A stretch of DNA of 64,000 nt from Clostridium muellerianum (lineage in GTDB: Bacteria; Bacillota; Clostridia; Clostridiales; Clostridiaceae), in contig NZ_JABBNI010000066.1 in NCBI RefSeq assembly GCF_012926525.1, positions 186,001 to 250,000 of the forward strand. Direction: 5' to 3'. The notes below the pieces were generated by a model, which was not told where the DNA came from, searched no databases, and worked only from the letters and a program-made list of their open reading frames with translations. Within the stretch, counting starts at the first letter, position 1; each line of letters begins with the position of its first letter. Position numbers and translations under genes: made by a program. Positions 23,367-30,951 of the stretch are shown one piece after another.

Positions 23367-23489
23367 ATAAAAATTATAAAATTTTTTAGGTTATAAAAAT
23401 ATTTAAATTAGCTTAAATAGCTATGTGAGTAGTACAAATGGTGGAAAGGTTATCAAAAAGATATTATAATTCATTAAATATAAAAAAGT

Positions 23490-23507
23490 TTGGCATGAGT
23501 ATTGCTA
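23490..23507 (+). promoter_or_regulatory. Sigma-54 (-24/-12) promoter of the PTS operon
   Basis: TTGGCATGAGTATTGCTA fits the TGGCAY-N5-TTGCW consensus with the GG and GC doublets 12 bases apart. It sits ~70 bases before the IIB gene and downstream of a LevR-type activator gene. Confidence 0.85.
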
Positions 23508-23576
23508 TATAAATAAGTGTAACAAACAGAAATAAAAAAACTAAAGTAAAAATTAAATTTTTAGGAGGAATTACTT

Positions 23577-23891
23577 ATGAATATTTTATTAGCATGTGCA
23601 TCAGGAATGTCAACAAGTTTAGTAGTAAAGAAGATGGAGGAAGCAGCAAAGCAAAAAGGCATAGATTGTAAGATCTGGGCAGTTTCTCAGGATATAGTTG
23701 AGGAAGAAATGAAAAAGGCAGATGTTTTATTAATAGGACCACAAATGAGATTTTTGAAAGGAAAATTAGAACCAAAGGCCAATGAAGTTGGAATAAAAGT
23801 TGATGTTATTAAACCTATGGATTATGGAAGATGCGATGGAAACGCTATTTTAAACACAGCAATTTCTATGATAAAAAATAATACAAAATAA
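23577..23891 (+). CDS. celA: PTS lactose/cellobiose-family IIB component
   Basis: 104 residues with an AGGAGG site. The phosphoacceptor is Cys7 in MNILLACASGMSTSLVVKKM, typical of cellobiose IIB; the rest (DVLLIGPQMRFLKGKLEPKA) is also characteristic. It receives phosphate from IIA and passes it to the sugar taken in by IIC. First gene of the sigma-54-driven operon IIB-IIC-IIA-GH1. Confidence 0.94.
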   Translation: MNILLACASGMSTSLVVKKMEEAAKQKGIDCKIWAVSQDIVEEEMKKADVLLIGPQMRFLKGKLEPKANEVGIKVDVIKPMDYGRCDGNAILNTAISMIKNNTK

Positions 23892-23916
23892 CTAAAGAAA
23901 GAAGAGGTATTAATTT

Positions 23917-25248
23917 ATGGATAATATAATGAATTTTCTTGATAGACATCTTATGCCTATAGCAGATAAACTAAACAATAATAAATACTTAGCTGCTTTA
24001 AGAGAAGGATTTATGTTGAGTTTGCCTTTAATCATATTTGGTTCAATATTTGTAGTTATATCTAATTTGCCATATTTAGATAAGGTTTTAGGTACTGCTG
24101 GTTTAAATCAGCTAAAGAACTTATTAGGTGCAGCATCCAATTCCACAATGTCAATAATGACATTGTTTGTAGTATTTGGTATTGGGTATAGTTTAAGTAA
24201 GCAATATAAGGTGGAGAGTGTTTATGGTGCGGCAGTAGCTGTTGCTTCATTTGTAGTGTTAACACCTACAACATTTCAGTTTGGAAAAACAGCAAAGGAT
24301 GTAGTAGATGGAGTTATTCCACTTGATAGACTCGGAGCTAAGGGAATGTTTGTTGGAATAATAGCATCATTTATAGCAATAGAAATTTATAGAACAATAA
24401 TACAAAAAAATTGGACAATCAAGATGCCGGCAGGAGTTCCAGAAGCAGTTTCTAAGTCCTTTAGTTCACTTATTCCTGCGTTTATAACATTAACTTTCTT
24501 TCTTATGGTAAGAATATTATTTACATTTACTCCTTGGAACAACATACATGATTTTATATATAAAATAATACAAGTTCCATTAATGACTTTAGGATCGGGT
24601 TTAGTTGCTAGCCTAATTGCAATTTTCTTTATACAGTTATTTTGGTTCTTTGGGTTACATGGACAAATAATTGTAAACTCAGTTTTAGATCCAATTTGGA
24701 GAGCATTATCACTTGAAAATTTTCAGGCATACCAAGCGGGAGCAAAACATTTACCACATATTGTTAACAAGCAGTTTATGGATACATTTACTGTTGGAAT
24801 GGGTGGAACGGGTATGACTTTAGCAGTAATCATTGGAATAATAATATTTGCAAAAAGCAAACAGCTAAAGGAACTAAGTAAATTAGCAGGACCAGCGGGT
24901 ATATTTAATGTAAATGAGCCAGTAATATTTGGATTACCAATAGTTTTAAATCCAATGATACTAATACCTTGGATTTTAGCACCAATGGTTGTAACAGCAT
25001 TCACATATTTTGTAATGTCAATTGGCATTGTTCCTGTACCAATAGGAGTTGACGTGCCATGGACAGTACCAATATTCTTTAGCGGAATGCTAGCAACTGG
25101 TTCTATAGCAGGAGGAATATTACAGCTTGTGAACCTGTTAATAGTGTTTATAATATGGACGCCGTTTATAATAATGCTTGATAGACAATATCATAAATCA
25201 GAAAAAGAAGCTGAAATTACTGATAAAGATAGTGTAGTTAATGAATAA
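23917..25248 (+). CDS. celB: PTS lactose/cellobiose-family IIC permease
   Basis: 443 residues with about ten membrane segments. N-terminal MNFLDRHLMPIADKLNNNKYLAALREGFMLSLPLIIFGS is the family start. The central FGLHGQIIVNSVLDPIW and GPAGIFNVNEPVIFGLPIVLNP (substrate-binding loop) are hallmark motifs. It imports beta-glucosides, likely cellobiose, with phosphorylation at C6'. The substrate is inferred from the GH1 6-phospho-beta-glucosidase downstream. 25 bases after IIB, same operon. Confidence 0.94.
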   Translation: MDNIMNFLDRHLMPIADKLNNNKYLAALREGFMLSLPLIIFGSIFVVISNLPYLDKVLGTAGLNQLKNLLGAASNSTMSIMTLFVVFGIGYSLSKQYKVESVYGAAVAVASFVVLTPTTFQFGKTAKDVVDGVIPLDRLGAKGMFVGIIASFIAIEIYRTIIQKNWTIKMPAGVPEAVSKSFSSLIPAFITLTFFLMVRILFTFTPWNNIHDFIYKIIQVPLMTLGSGLVASLIAIFFIQLFWFFGLHGQIIVNSVLDPIWRALSLENFQAYQAGAKHLPHIVNKQFMDTFTVGMGGTGMTLAVIIGIIIFAKSKQLKELSKLAGPAGIFNVNEPVIFGLPIVLNPMILIPWILAPMVVTAFTYFVMSIGIVPVPIGVDVPWTVPIFFSGMLATGSIAGGILQLVNLLIVFIIWTPFIIMLDRQYHKSEKEAEITDKDSVVNE

Positions 25249-25315
25249 CATACCAATTGATTTATGATAGATTATATATTAAATTGTTGATAAATGATAA
25301 TGGAGGAAATAAATT

Positions 25316-25621
25316 ATGGATGATATAAATAATATAGCATTTGAACTAATATTATTTGCAGGTAATGGAAGATCTAATGCAATGGAAGCAATACAAGAAG
25401 CCAAGAAAGGAAATTTTGAAAGGGCTGAAGATTTGCTTAAAGAAGCAACAACAGAACTAGGAAAAGCTCACAAATTTCAAACTAAGTTAATACAGGGAGA
25501 GGCAAATGGAGAATCAAATCCTGTTAATATATTATTAGTTCATGCACAGGATCATCTTATGACAGCAATGACAGTTAGGGATTTGGCAAGAGAAATAGTC
25601 GAATTATACAGATTAAAATAG
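25316..25621 (+). CDS. celC: PTS lactose/cellobiose-family IIA component
   Basis: 101 residues with a GGAGG site. All-helical trimeric IIA: FELILFAGNGRSNAMEAIQEAKKGNF, HKFQTKLIQGEANG, ILLVHAQDHLMTAMT. The phosphorylated histidine is most likely His76 of HAQDH. It takes phosphate from HPr. Only 11 bases separate it from the GH1 gene. Confidence 0.94.
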   Translation: MDDINNIAFELILFAGNGRSNAMEAIQEAKKGNFERAEDLLKEATTELGKAHKFQTKLIQGEANGESNPVNILLVHAQDHLMTAMTVRDLAREIVELYRLK

Positions 25622-25632
25622 GAGGATATAAA

Positions 25633-27021
25633 ATGACTGCTAAATATAAATTCCCAGAAGGATTTTGGTGGGGAAGTGCAGCCTCTGCAACTCAAATGGA
25701 AGGTGCTGCAAGAGAAGATGGAAAGGGTTTAAATATATGGGACTATTGGTATGAAAAAGAGCCAAACAGATTTTTTGATGGAGTAGGACCAGAAATTGCT
25801 TCGAATTTTTACCATAAATATAAAGAAGACATAAAACTTATGAAGGAGATAGGACATAATAGTTTTAGATTTTCTATTTCATGGGCAAGGTTGATTCCTG
25901 GGGGAATTGGACAAGTCAATGAAAAAGCCGTAAAATTCTATAACGATGTAATAGATGAGTTATTAGAAAATAATATAGAACCTTTTATAAATTTGTTTCA
26001 CTTTGATATGCCCTTAGAACTGCAAGAAAAGGGCGGATGGGAAAGCAGAGAAGTAGTTAATGCTTATGTTGAGTATGCAAAAGTATGTTTTGAGTTATTT
26101 GGACATAAAGTTAAAAGATGGCTAACTTTTAATGAGCCTATAGTACCTGTAGAAGGTGGATATTTATATGATTTTCATTATCCTAACGTAGTAGATTTTA
26201 ATAGAGCAGTTCAAGTTGCTTATAATACTATGATAGCTAGTGCTAAAGCTATAGAAGCATTTAGAAGTTTAAGTATTAAAGATGCAAAAATAGGTATAGT
26301 ATTGAACTTAACTCCTTCTTATCCAAGAAGCAGCAATCCAGCAGATTTAAAAGCAGCAAATATAGCAGATTTATTCTTTAATAGAAGCTTCTTAGATCCA
26401 GCAGTAAAGGGAGAATATCCTAAAGAGTTAGTTGAAATAATTAAAAGAGAAGGTTTAATGCCAGTTGTAGAAGAGAAAGATAAGAGTTTGCTATCGAGCA
26501 ATACCATAGATTTTTTAGGAGTTAACTATTATCAGCCAAGAAGAGTAAAGGCTAAAGCTTGTATGCCAAATCCAGAAGCACCCCTCATGCCTGATAATTT
26601 CTTTGATAACTATGAGATGCCAGGTAGAAAGATGAACGTGTATAGAGGATGGGAAATTTATGAAAAAGGTATATATGATATAGCAATAAATTTAAGGGAA
26701 AATTATGGGAATATTGAATCATATATATCAGAAAATGGTATGGGAGTACAGAATGAAGAGAGATTTATAGAGAACGGTAGAATAGAAGATGATTATAGAA
26801 TAAATTTTATAAGAGATCATTTAATATGGCTTCATAAATCTATTGAGGAAGGCTGTAATGTAAAAGGCTATCATATGTGGACATTTATAGATAACTGGTC
26901 ATGGAGTAATGCTTATAAAAATAGATATGGTTTCATACAGTTAGACCTAAAAACTCAAAAGAGAATTATTAAAAAGAGTGGATATTGGATAAGAGAAGTA
27001 TCGAAGAACAATGGATTTTAA
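25633..27021 (+). CDS. GH1 6-phospho-beta-glucosidase
   Basis: 462 residues with an AGGAGG site. Classic family 1 barrel: FPEGFWWGSAASATQMEGA at the start, acid/base Glu in TFNEPI, nucleophile Glu in YISENGMG, and WSWSNAYKNRYGF with the Ser/Lys/Tyr loop that binds the 6-phosphate. It splits imported cellobiose-6-phosphate (or a similar beta-glucoside) into glucose-6-phosphate and glucose, the latter handled by the ROK glucokinase downstream. Last gene of the PTS operon, followed by a terminator. Confidence 0.94.
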   Translation: MTAKYKFPEGFWWGSAASATQMEGAAREDGKGLNIWDYWYEKEPNRFFDGVGPEIASNFYHKYKEDIKLMKEIGHNSFRFSISWARLIPGGIGQVNEKAVKFYNDVIDELLENNIEPFINLFHFDMPLELQEKGGWESREVVNAYVEYAKVCFELFGHKVKRWLTFNEPIVPVEGGYLYDFHYPNVVDFNRAVQVAYNTMIASAKAIEAFRSLSIKDAKIGIVLNLTPSYPRSSNPADLKAANIADLFFNRSFLDPAVKGEYPKELVEIIKREGLMPVVEEKDKSLLSSNTIDFLGVNYYQPRRVKAKACMPNPEAPLMPDNFFDNYEMPGRKMNVYRGWEIYEKGIYDIAINLRENYGNIESYISENGMGVQNEERFIENGRIEDDYRINFIRDHLIWLHKSIEEGCNVKGYHMWTFIDNWSWSNAYKNRYGFIQLDLKTQKRIIKKSGYWIREVSKNNGF

Positions 27022-27074
27022 GTTAATTAGTAATATTGTATAGTTTTATAACAGTTTGTGAGTTAAAATTAGAT

Positions 27075-27107
27075 AAGACTTTCGCTTAAAAAATAAGCGG
27101 AAGTCTT
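27075..27107 (+). terminator. Hairpin terminator after GH1 gene
   Basis: AAGACTTTCGCTTA pairs with TAAGCGGAAGTCTT (13 of 14), loop AAAAA. No strong T run follows. Confidence 0.7.
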
Positions 27108-27286
27108 ATGTATATATTATGAGATAAATCTAAACAAAATAATATTTTAACCAAGCTTCTAGGTAAAGAAATATAAGAAAAGTATAAATTATTATAAAAG
27201 TGGTTGAAAAAATAATGTTCTATGCTGTCATTGTAGATTAAAGATTTTTATATTTATGAATATATTTTAAATTGGAGTGGATATAT

Positions 27287-28237
27287 ATGAAAAAAAAGTA
27301 TGTAATAGCTGTAGATTTAGGAGGAACCAAAATTGCTTGCGCTCTTACTGATTTAGAAGGAAATATAATAAATGAAAACACTATTCCGACTAATGCTCAA
27401 GAAGGAGAACAGGAAGTTTTAAAAAGAATGTTTTTAGTAATAGAAAAAGTATTAGAAGATAGTAAAAAGAATTCTGATGAAATTAAAGCAATAGGAATAG
27501 GTTCACCAGGTCCATTAGATTCGGATAAAGGAATTATTTTAGATCCTCCTAATTTGCCTTTAAAAAATGTTGATATCGTTAAGTATATAGAAGATAGATT
27601 TAAAATAAAGACTTATTTGGAAAATGATGCAAATGCTGCAGCTATAGGAGAGTATTTGTTTGGTGCAGGTAAAGAAACAAGAAATATGGTATATATTACA
27701 GTTAGTACAGGCATTGGTGCAGGAGCTATTATAGATGGAAAAATATATAGAGGTGCTACTTGCAATGCATTAGAGTTAGGACATGTTACTATTCTACCAG
27801 ATGGACCAAGATGTAACTGTGGCAATTTTGGATGTTTGGAAGTACTTGCATCAGGCACAGCAATTGCTAGAGAAGCTAATAAGAATTTGGCACATGGTAT
27901 AGAAAGTTCATTAAATAATTACAAGAAGATTACTTCATATGAAGTTTTTAAGGAAGCTAGTTTAGGAGATAAAATGTCCCTTGAAGTTGTTAATAAAGCT
28001 TTAGGGTATCTTGGAATAGGCATTGCTAATGCTATAACTGCCTTTGATCCACAAAAGGTTATTATTGGTGGAGGAGTAGCTATGGCTGGTGATATGCTAT
28101 TTGATAAAGTTAGGAAAGTAGTAAAAGAAAGATGCTTTAAGGTTTTAAATGAAAGCTGTGAGATTGTTCAAGCATCACTAAAAACAAAATCAGGAATAAT
28201 TGGTGCAGCAGCAGTTGCCATTACCGAAAGCAAATAA
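27287..28237 (+). CDS. glcK: ROK-family glucokinase
   Basis: 316 residues from the ATG at 27287 (GGAGTGG upstream). ATP-binding VIAVDLGGTKIACALTD, catalytic ENDANAAAIGEYLFGAG, STGIGAGAIIDGKIYRG, ELGH, and the ROK zinc motif CNCGNFGCLEVLASG. It phosphorylates the free glucose left after GH1 action. Own promoter region of ~250 bases; not clearly part of the PTS operon because of the hairpin at 27075. Glucose specificity is inferred from family and context. Confidence 0.9.
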   Translation: MKKKYVIAVDLGGTKIACALTDLEGNIINENTIPTNAQEGEQEVLKRMFLVIEKVLEDSKKNSDEIKAIGIGSPGPLDSDKGIILDPPNLPLKNVDIVKYIEDRFKIKTYLENDANAAAIGEYLFGAGKETRNMVYITVSTGIGAGAIIDGKIYRGATCNALELGHVTILPDGPRCNCGNFGCLEVLASGTAIAREANKNLAHGIESSLNNYKKITSYEVFKEASLGDKMSLEVVNKALGYLGIGIANAITAFDPQKVIIGGGVAMAGDMLFDKVRKVVKERCFKVLNESCEIVQASLKTKSGIIGAAAVAITESK

Positions 28238-28349
28238 AGGTAAACTTAAATTACTAGAAATTAAGGTAAGTGCAACTATTTGATAAAGTCTACATAAACT
28301 TTAGTTGTAATGTGTAAAGTAGATTATATATATGAAAGGAGAAAAATTA

Positions 28350-29333
28350 ATGTATCCTATAAAGTTTGAAAATATTTATTTTGATAAAATATGGGGAGGT
28401 AGAGACTTAGAATTATTTAGAGATAATCTGCCAAAAGGAAGTATAGGGGAAAGTTGGGATGTGGCATGCCATTCACATGGTACATCTGTAGTTAAAAATG
28501 GAAAGTTTAAAGGTAAAAAGTTAGATGAGTTAATTGAGCTTACGGGTTCAAAACTAATTGGTACAAAAATAGTCAAAGAAACATTTCCACTCTTAATAAA
28601 ACTTATAAATGCAAAGGATAAGTTATCTGTTCAAGTTCATCCGGAGGATAGATATGCAATGGAAACAGAAGGAGAAATGGGAAAAACTGAGGTATGGTAT
28701 GTTGTAGAAGCTTTTCAGGGTGCTAATCTTGTAGTTGGAACAAAGGAAGGATGCACTAAGGAGCAGTTTAAAAAGGCTATAGAAGATGGAAAATTAGAAA
28801 TGTATATGAATAAAATCCCTGTTAAAAAAGGAGATGTGTATTTTGTTAAAAGTGGTCTAATTCATGCTATTGGTGAAGGAGTAATTATAGCAGAAATACA
28901 GCAGAATAGTGATACTACCTATAGAGTATACGATTATAACAGAGGAAGAGAACTTCATGTTGAAAAAGCACTAGATGTGGTCAATTTAAATCTAAAAGGT
29001 ACCAGAAGTATGGGAATTAAAGTTGAGATGAATGGGTACAACAAAATATATTATTGTGCCTGTGATAAGTTTTCATTAGAATTATATGATGTGAATGAAT
29101 CTTTTTCAGAGAATAGCGATAACGAAAGATTCTATGTATTTACGTGTGTAGAAGGTAAAGGAAAAATTAAATATGATAATGGAACTGAAAGTATAGAAAA
29201 GGGAGAGAGTATCTTGATTCCTGCTTTTCTTGGAGAATATATGATTGAAGGAAATGTAAAATTATTAAAGAGCTATGTACCAGATATAGAAAAGTTAAAG
29301 AATCAAATATTTGAATATGTTGTAAAAAATTAA
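28350..29333 (+). CDS. manA: Mannose-6-phosphate isomerase, class I
   Basis: 327 residues from the ATG at 28350 (AAAGGAG upstream). The type I PMI cupin has MYPIKFENIYFDKIWGGRDLE, the zinc site LSVQVHPEDRYAME..GKTEVWYVVEA, VKSGLIHAIGEGVIIAEIQQNSDTTYRVYDY. It interconverts mannose-6-P and fructose-6-P. It follows glucokinase by 112 bases and may be co-transcribed. No mannose PTS is adjacent, so it may serve glycan synthesis or mannose from plant polysaccharide. Ended by the T-box-derived terminator. Confidence 0.93.
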   Translation: MYPIKFENIYFDKIWGGRDLELFRDNLPKGSIGESWDVACHSHGTSVVKNGKFKGKKLDELIELTGSKLIGTKIVKETFPLLIKLINAKDKLSVQVHPEDRYAMETEGEMGKTEVWYVVEAFQGANLVVGTKEGCTKEQFKKAIEDGKLEMYMNKIPVKKGDVYFVKSGLIHAIGEGVIIAEIQQNSDTTYRVYDYNRGRELHVEKALDVVNLNLKGTRSMGIKVEMNGYNKIYYCACDKFSLELYDVNESFSENSDNERFYVFTCVEGKGKIKYDNGTESIEKGESILIPAFLGEYMIEGNVKLLKSYVPDIEKLKNQIFEYVVKN

Positions 29334-29403
29334 ATGAAATTTTGGATTTAGCATTGATTCATAAATATGTTATTTTGTAAATTTACTTTTTATATTCTCT
29401 AAG

Positions 29404-29461
29404 TTAGAGGTGGTACTGTAATTTTTTCCTTCTGTTTCAATTGGAACAGAAGGCTTTTTTA
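29404..29461 (+). promoter_or_regulatory. Truncated T-box leader (T-box motif plus terminator)
   Basis: AGAGGTGGTACTG (29406-29418) matches the conserved T-box sequence that contacts tRNA in the antiterminator. It is followed by the terminator CCTTCTGTT/AACAGAAGG (29428-29453) and a T run. Only ~70 bases separate it from the manA stop, so stem I and the specifier loop are missing. No aminoacyl-tRNA synthetase or biosynthetic gene follows. It probably now only terminates manA. Confidence 0.65.
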
Positions 29462-29899
29462 TTATATAGAAACTTTCTATTTTCGATCTAAAAAAGGTGT
29501 TCGAGAGAGTTTAAAAAAACTTATATGCAGCTTTAATTAAAAATATTAACAGGACTTAAAAGTAATAATAAGGTAAAATGTACTAAAGTATTTTTTAGAG
29601 GATAAGAAAATGAGCGTAATTAAAAAGATTTTTGGAGAACATTGAAATGAGTTTATCTTGAATTCGGCAAGTAATCCATATAAGAATTGATATAGCTATA
29701 TTTTGGTATAAAAATTTTTCCATAGAGAAATTAAGTAGTATTAATAATTTGCAGATTTGCTTGCCAAATTGAAGTTCATAATATTATATTCCGATAAGAT
29801 AAGAAAAAGTATATTTAGAGAAGTGAAAAAAATGCTTGAGTGTGGCTTTTCGATACAAAAAGTTATCTTAAAAGTAACAATTATGCTAATTAACTTTAA
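29462..29899 (+). mobile_element. Decayed transposase/IS relic
   Basis: After a terminus-like ATTATATAGAAACTTTCTATTTT, an ATG at 29610 gives MSVIKKIFGEH-stop-NEFILNSASNPYKN, then, in another frame around 29790-29900, DKIRKSIFREVKKMLECGFSIQK...INFK. The ordered pieces resemble the N-terminal zinc-binding part of IS91-like transposases (…R.sv..EVeKML.CG…), cut by stops and frameshifts. A diverged copy of the leading ~120 bases lies at 57215-57340. The identification is by resemblance only. Confidence 0.45.
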
Positions 29900-29963
29900 A
29901 TGAAATGAGCTGCCGCATTAAAATTAAAGCAAAAGTTTTATTTTTAAGTAAAGTAAAAATATG

Positions 29964-29992
29964 TTGACGGTAGTAATATTTAGGATTACAAT
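29964..29992 (+). promoter_or_regulatory. Promoter of tetR
   Basis: TTGACG (29964-29969), 17 bases, TACAAT (29987-29992). The following TTGAACGCTCGATGAA near the start site looks like a TetR-type half-operator. Confidence 0.6.
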
Positions 29993-30031
29993 AACTTTAT
30001 TGAACGCTCGATGAATAAAATGGAGGAGAAT

Positions 30032-30658
30032 ATGAATAGTAGAAAAAAAATGACCAGTAGAGAATTGCAAGCTATTGAAAGAAAACAACAATTGCTTAAA
30101 ACATCTAAAAAATTGTTTGCACAAAATGGTTATTATAGTACATCTGTTCGATCTATTACTAAAAGTATAGGTATGGCTGATGGACTAATTTATTACTATT
30201 TTCCTAATGGTAAAATGCAAATACTAAAAAGTCTGTTTAAGGAAGGTAATGAAACTTTAGACAAGCATTTGTATGAAACACTAAAAGGGATAAAAGATGA
30301 AATGACACTAAGAGAAGCAATGATTTATTTAGGTAATAATTTCAAGGAAAACTATAGAAAAGATGATGAGTTTGCATCTATTATTTTTCGTGAAAAAGAT
30401 TTATTAGAGAATGATGATGTTAATTTTCTTTCACAAATTTTTAAGAAACAGATTAACATATTAGCAGACTTTTTCAGAAAAAGAGCTGAAAAAGGGGAAA
30501 TGAAAAAATTAGATTTTGAAATGGTAGCATATCAATTTATAAGCACTATTATAACTTTAGTTATACTGGAGTATATGGGAATTTATGATATATGTAAACA
30601 AAATGATGTTGATGAAATAGAAAAAGTAGTAGATTTCATGTTGAATTTGTGGGTGTGA
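30032..30658 (+). CDS. TetR-family regulator
   Basis: 208 residues from the ATG at 30032 (GGAGGAG upstream), preferred to the ATG at 30011. The DNA-binding helix-turn-helix is KKLFAQNGYYSTSVRSITKSIGMADGLIYYYFPNGKMQILKSLFKEG. The C-terminal ligand domain is not informative. It stands ~300 bases upstream of the RND efflux genes on the same strand, so it likely represses them and perhaps itself. An effector cannot be named. Confidence 0.9.
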   Translation: MNSRKKMTSRELQAIERKQQLLKTSKKLFAQNGYYSTSVRSITKSIGMADGLIYYYFPNGKMQILKSLFKEGNETLDKHLYETLKGIKDEMTLREAMIYLGNNFKENYRKDDEFASIIFREKDLLENDDVNFLSQIFKKQINILADFFRKRAEKGEMKKLDFEMVAYQFISTIITLVILEYMGIYDICKQNDVDEIEKVVDFMLNLWV

Positions 30659-30951
30659 TAAAGAATTTAACTAAGTATCAGCAAATTAAATATATGACAA
30701 AAGTCATAGTGATTTTTATAACAAAAGTAACTATAATTAAGACAGCTTGTAGACTAATATATTCATGTAAATATGACTAAATTATACAAAGTAGCAAAAG
30801 TTAGAAATATAAAATGATTAATTTAGGGCTATGTATTATGGATGTTAATAGTGGATTTACGGAGGTGGTTATGTAAAAGTTTTTTAACTGAGTAGTATTT
30901 AAATTTAGACATACTAAAAATTATAGTAAAGATTGTTAATGGAGGTAAGGC
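30659..30951. other. Gap between tetR and RND permease, with a start-stop codon pair
   Basis: No gene is seen. GGAGGTGG at 30861-30868 is followed at once by ATGTAA (30871-30876), a strong ribosome site leading into a start codon and an immediate stop, about 75 bases before the permease. Confidence 0.4.

Larger units (their letters stand above)
23178..23576. other. Control region between activator and PTS operon
   Basis: This 399-base stretch has no gene. In order it holds the 20-bp repeats, a terminator and the sigma-54 promoter, described separately; the ~120 bases between terminator and promoter are AT-rich and would form the DNA loop. Confidence 0.6.
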
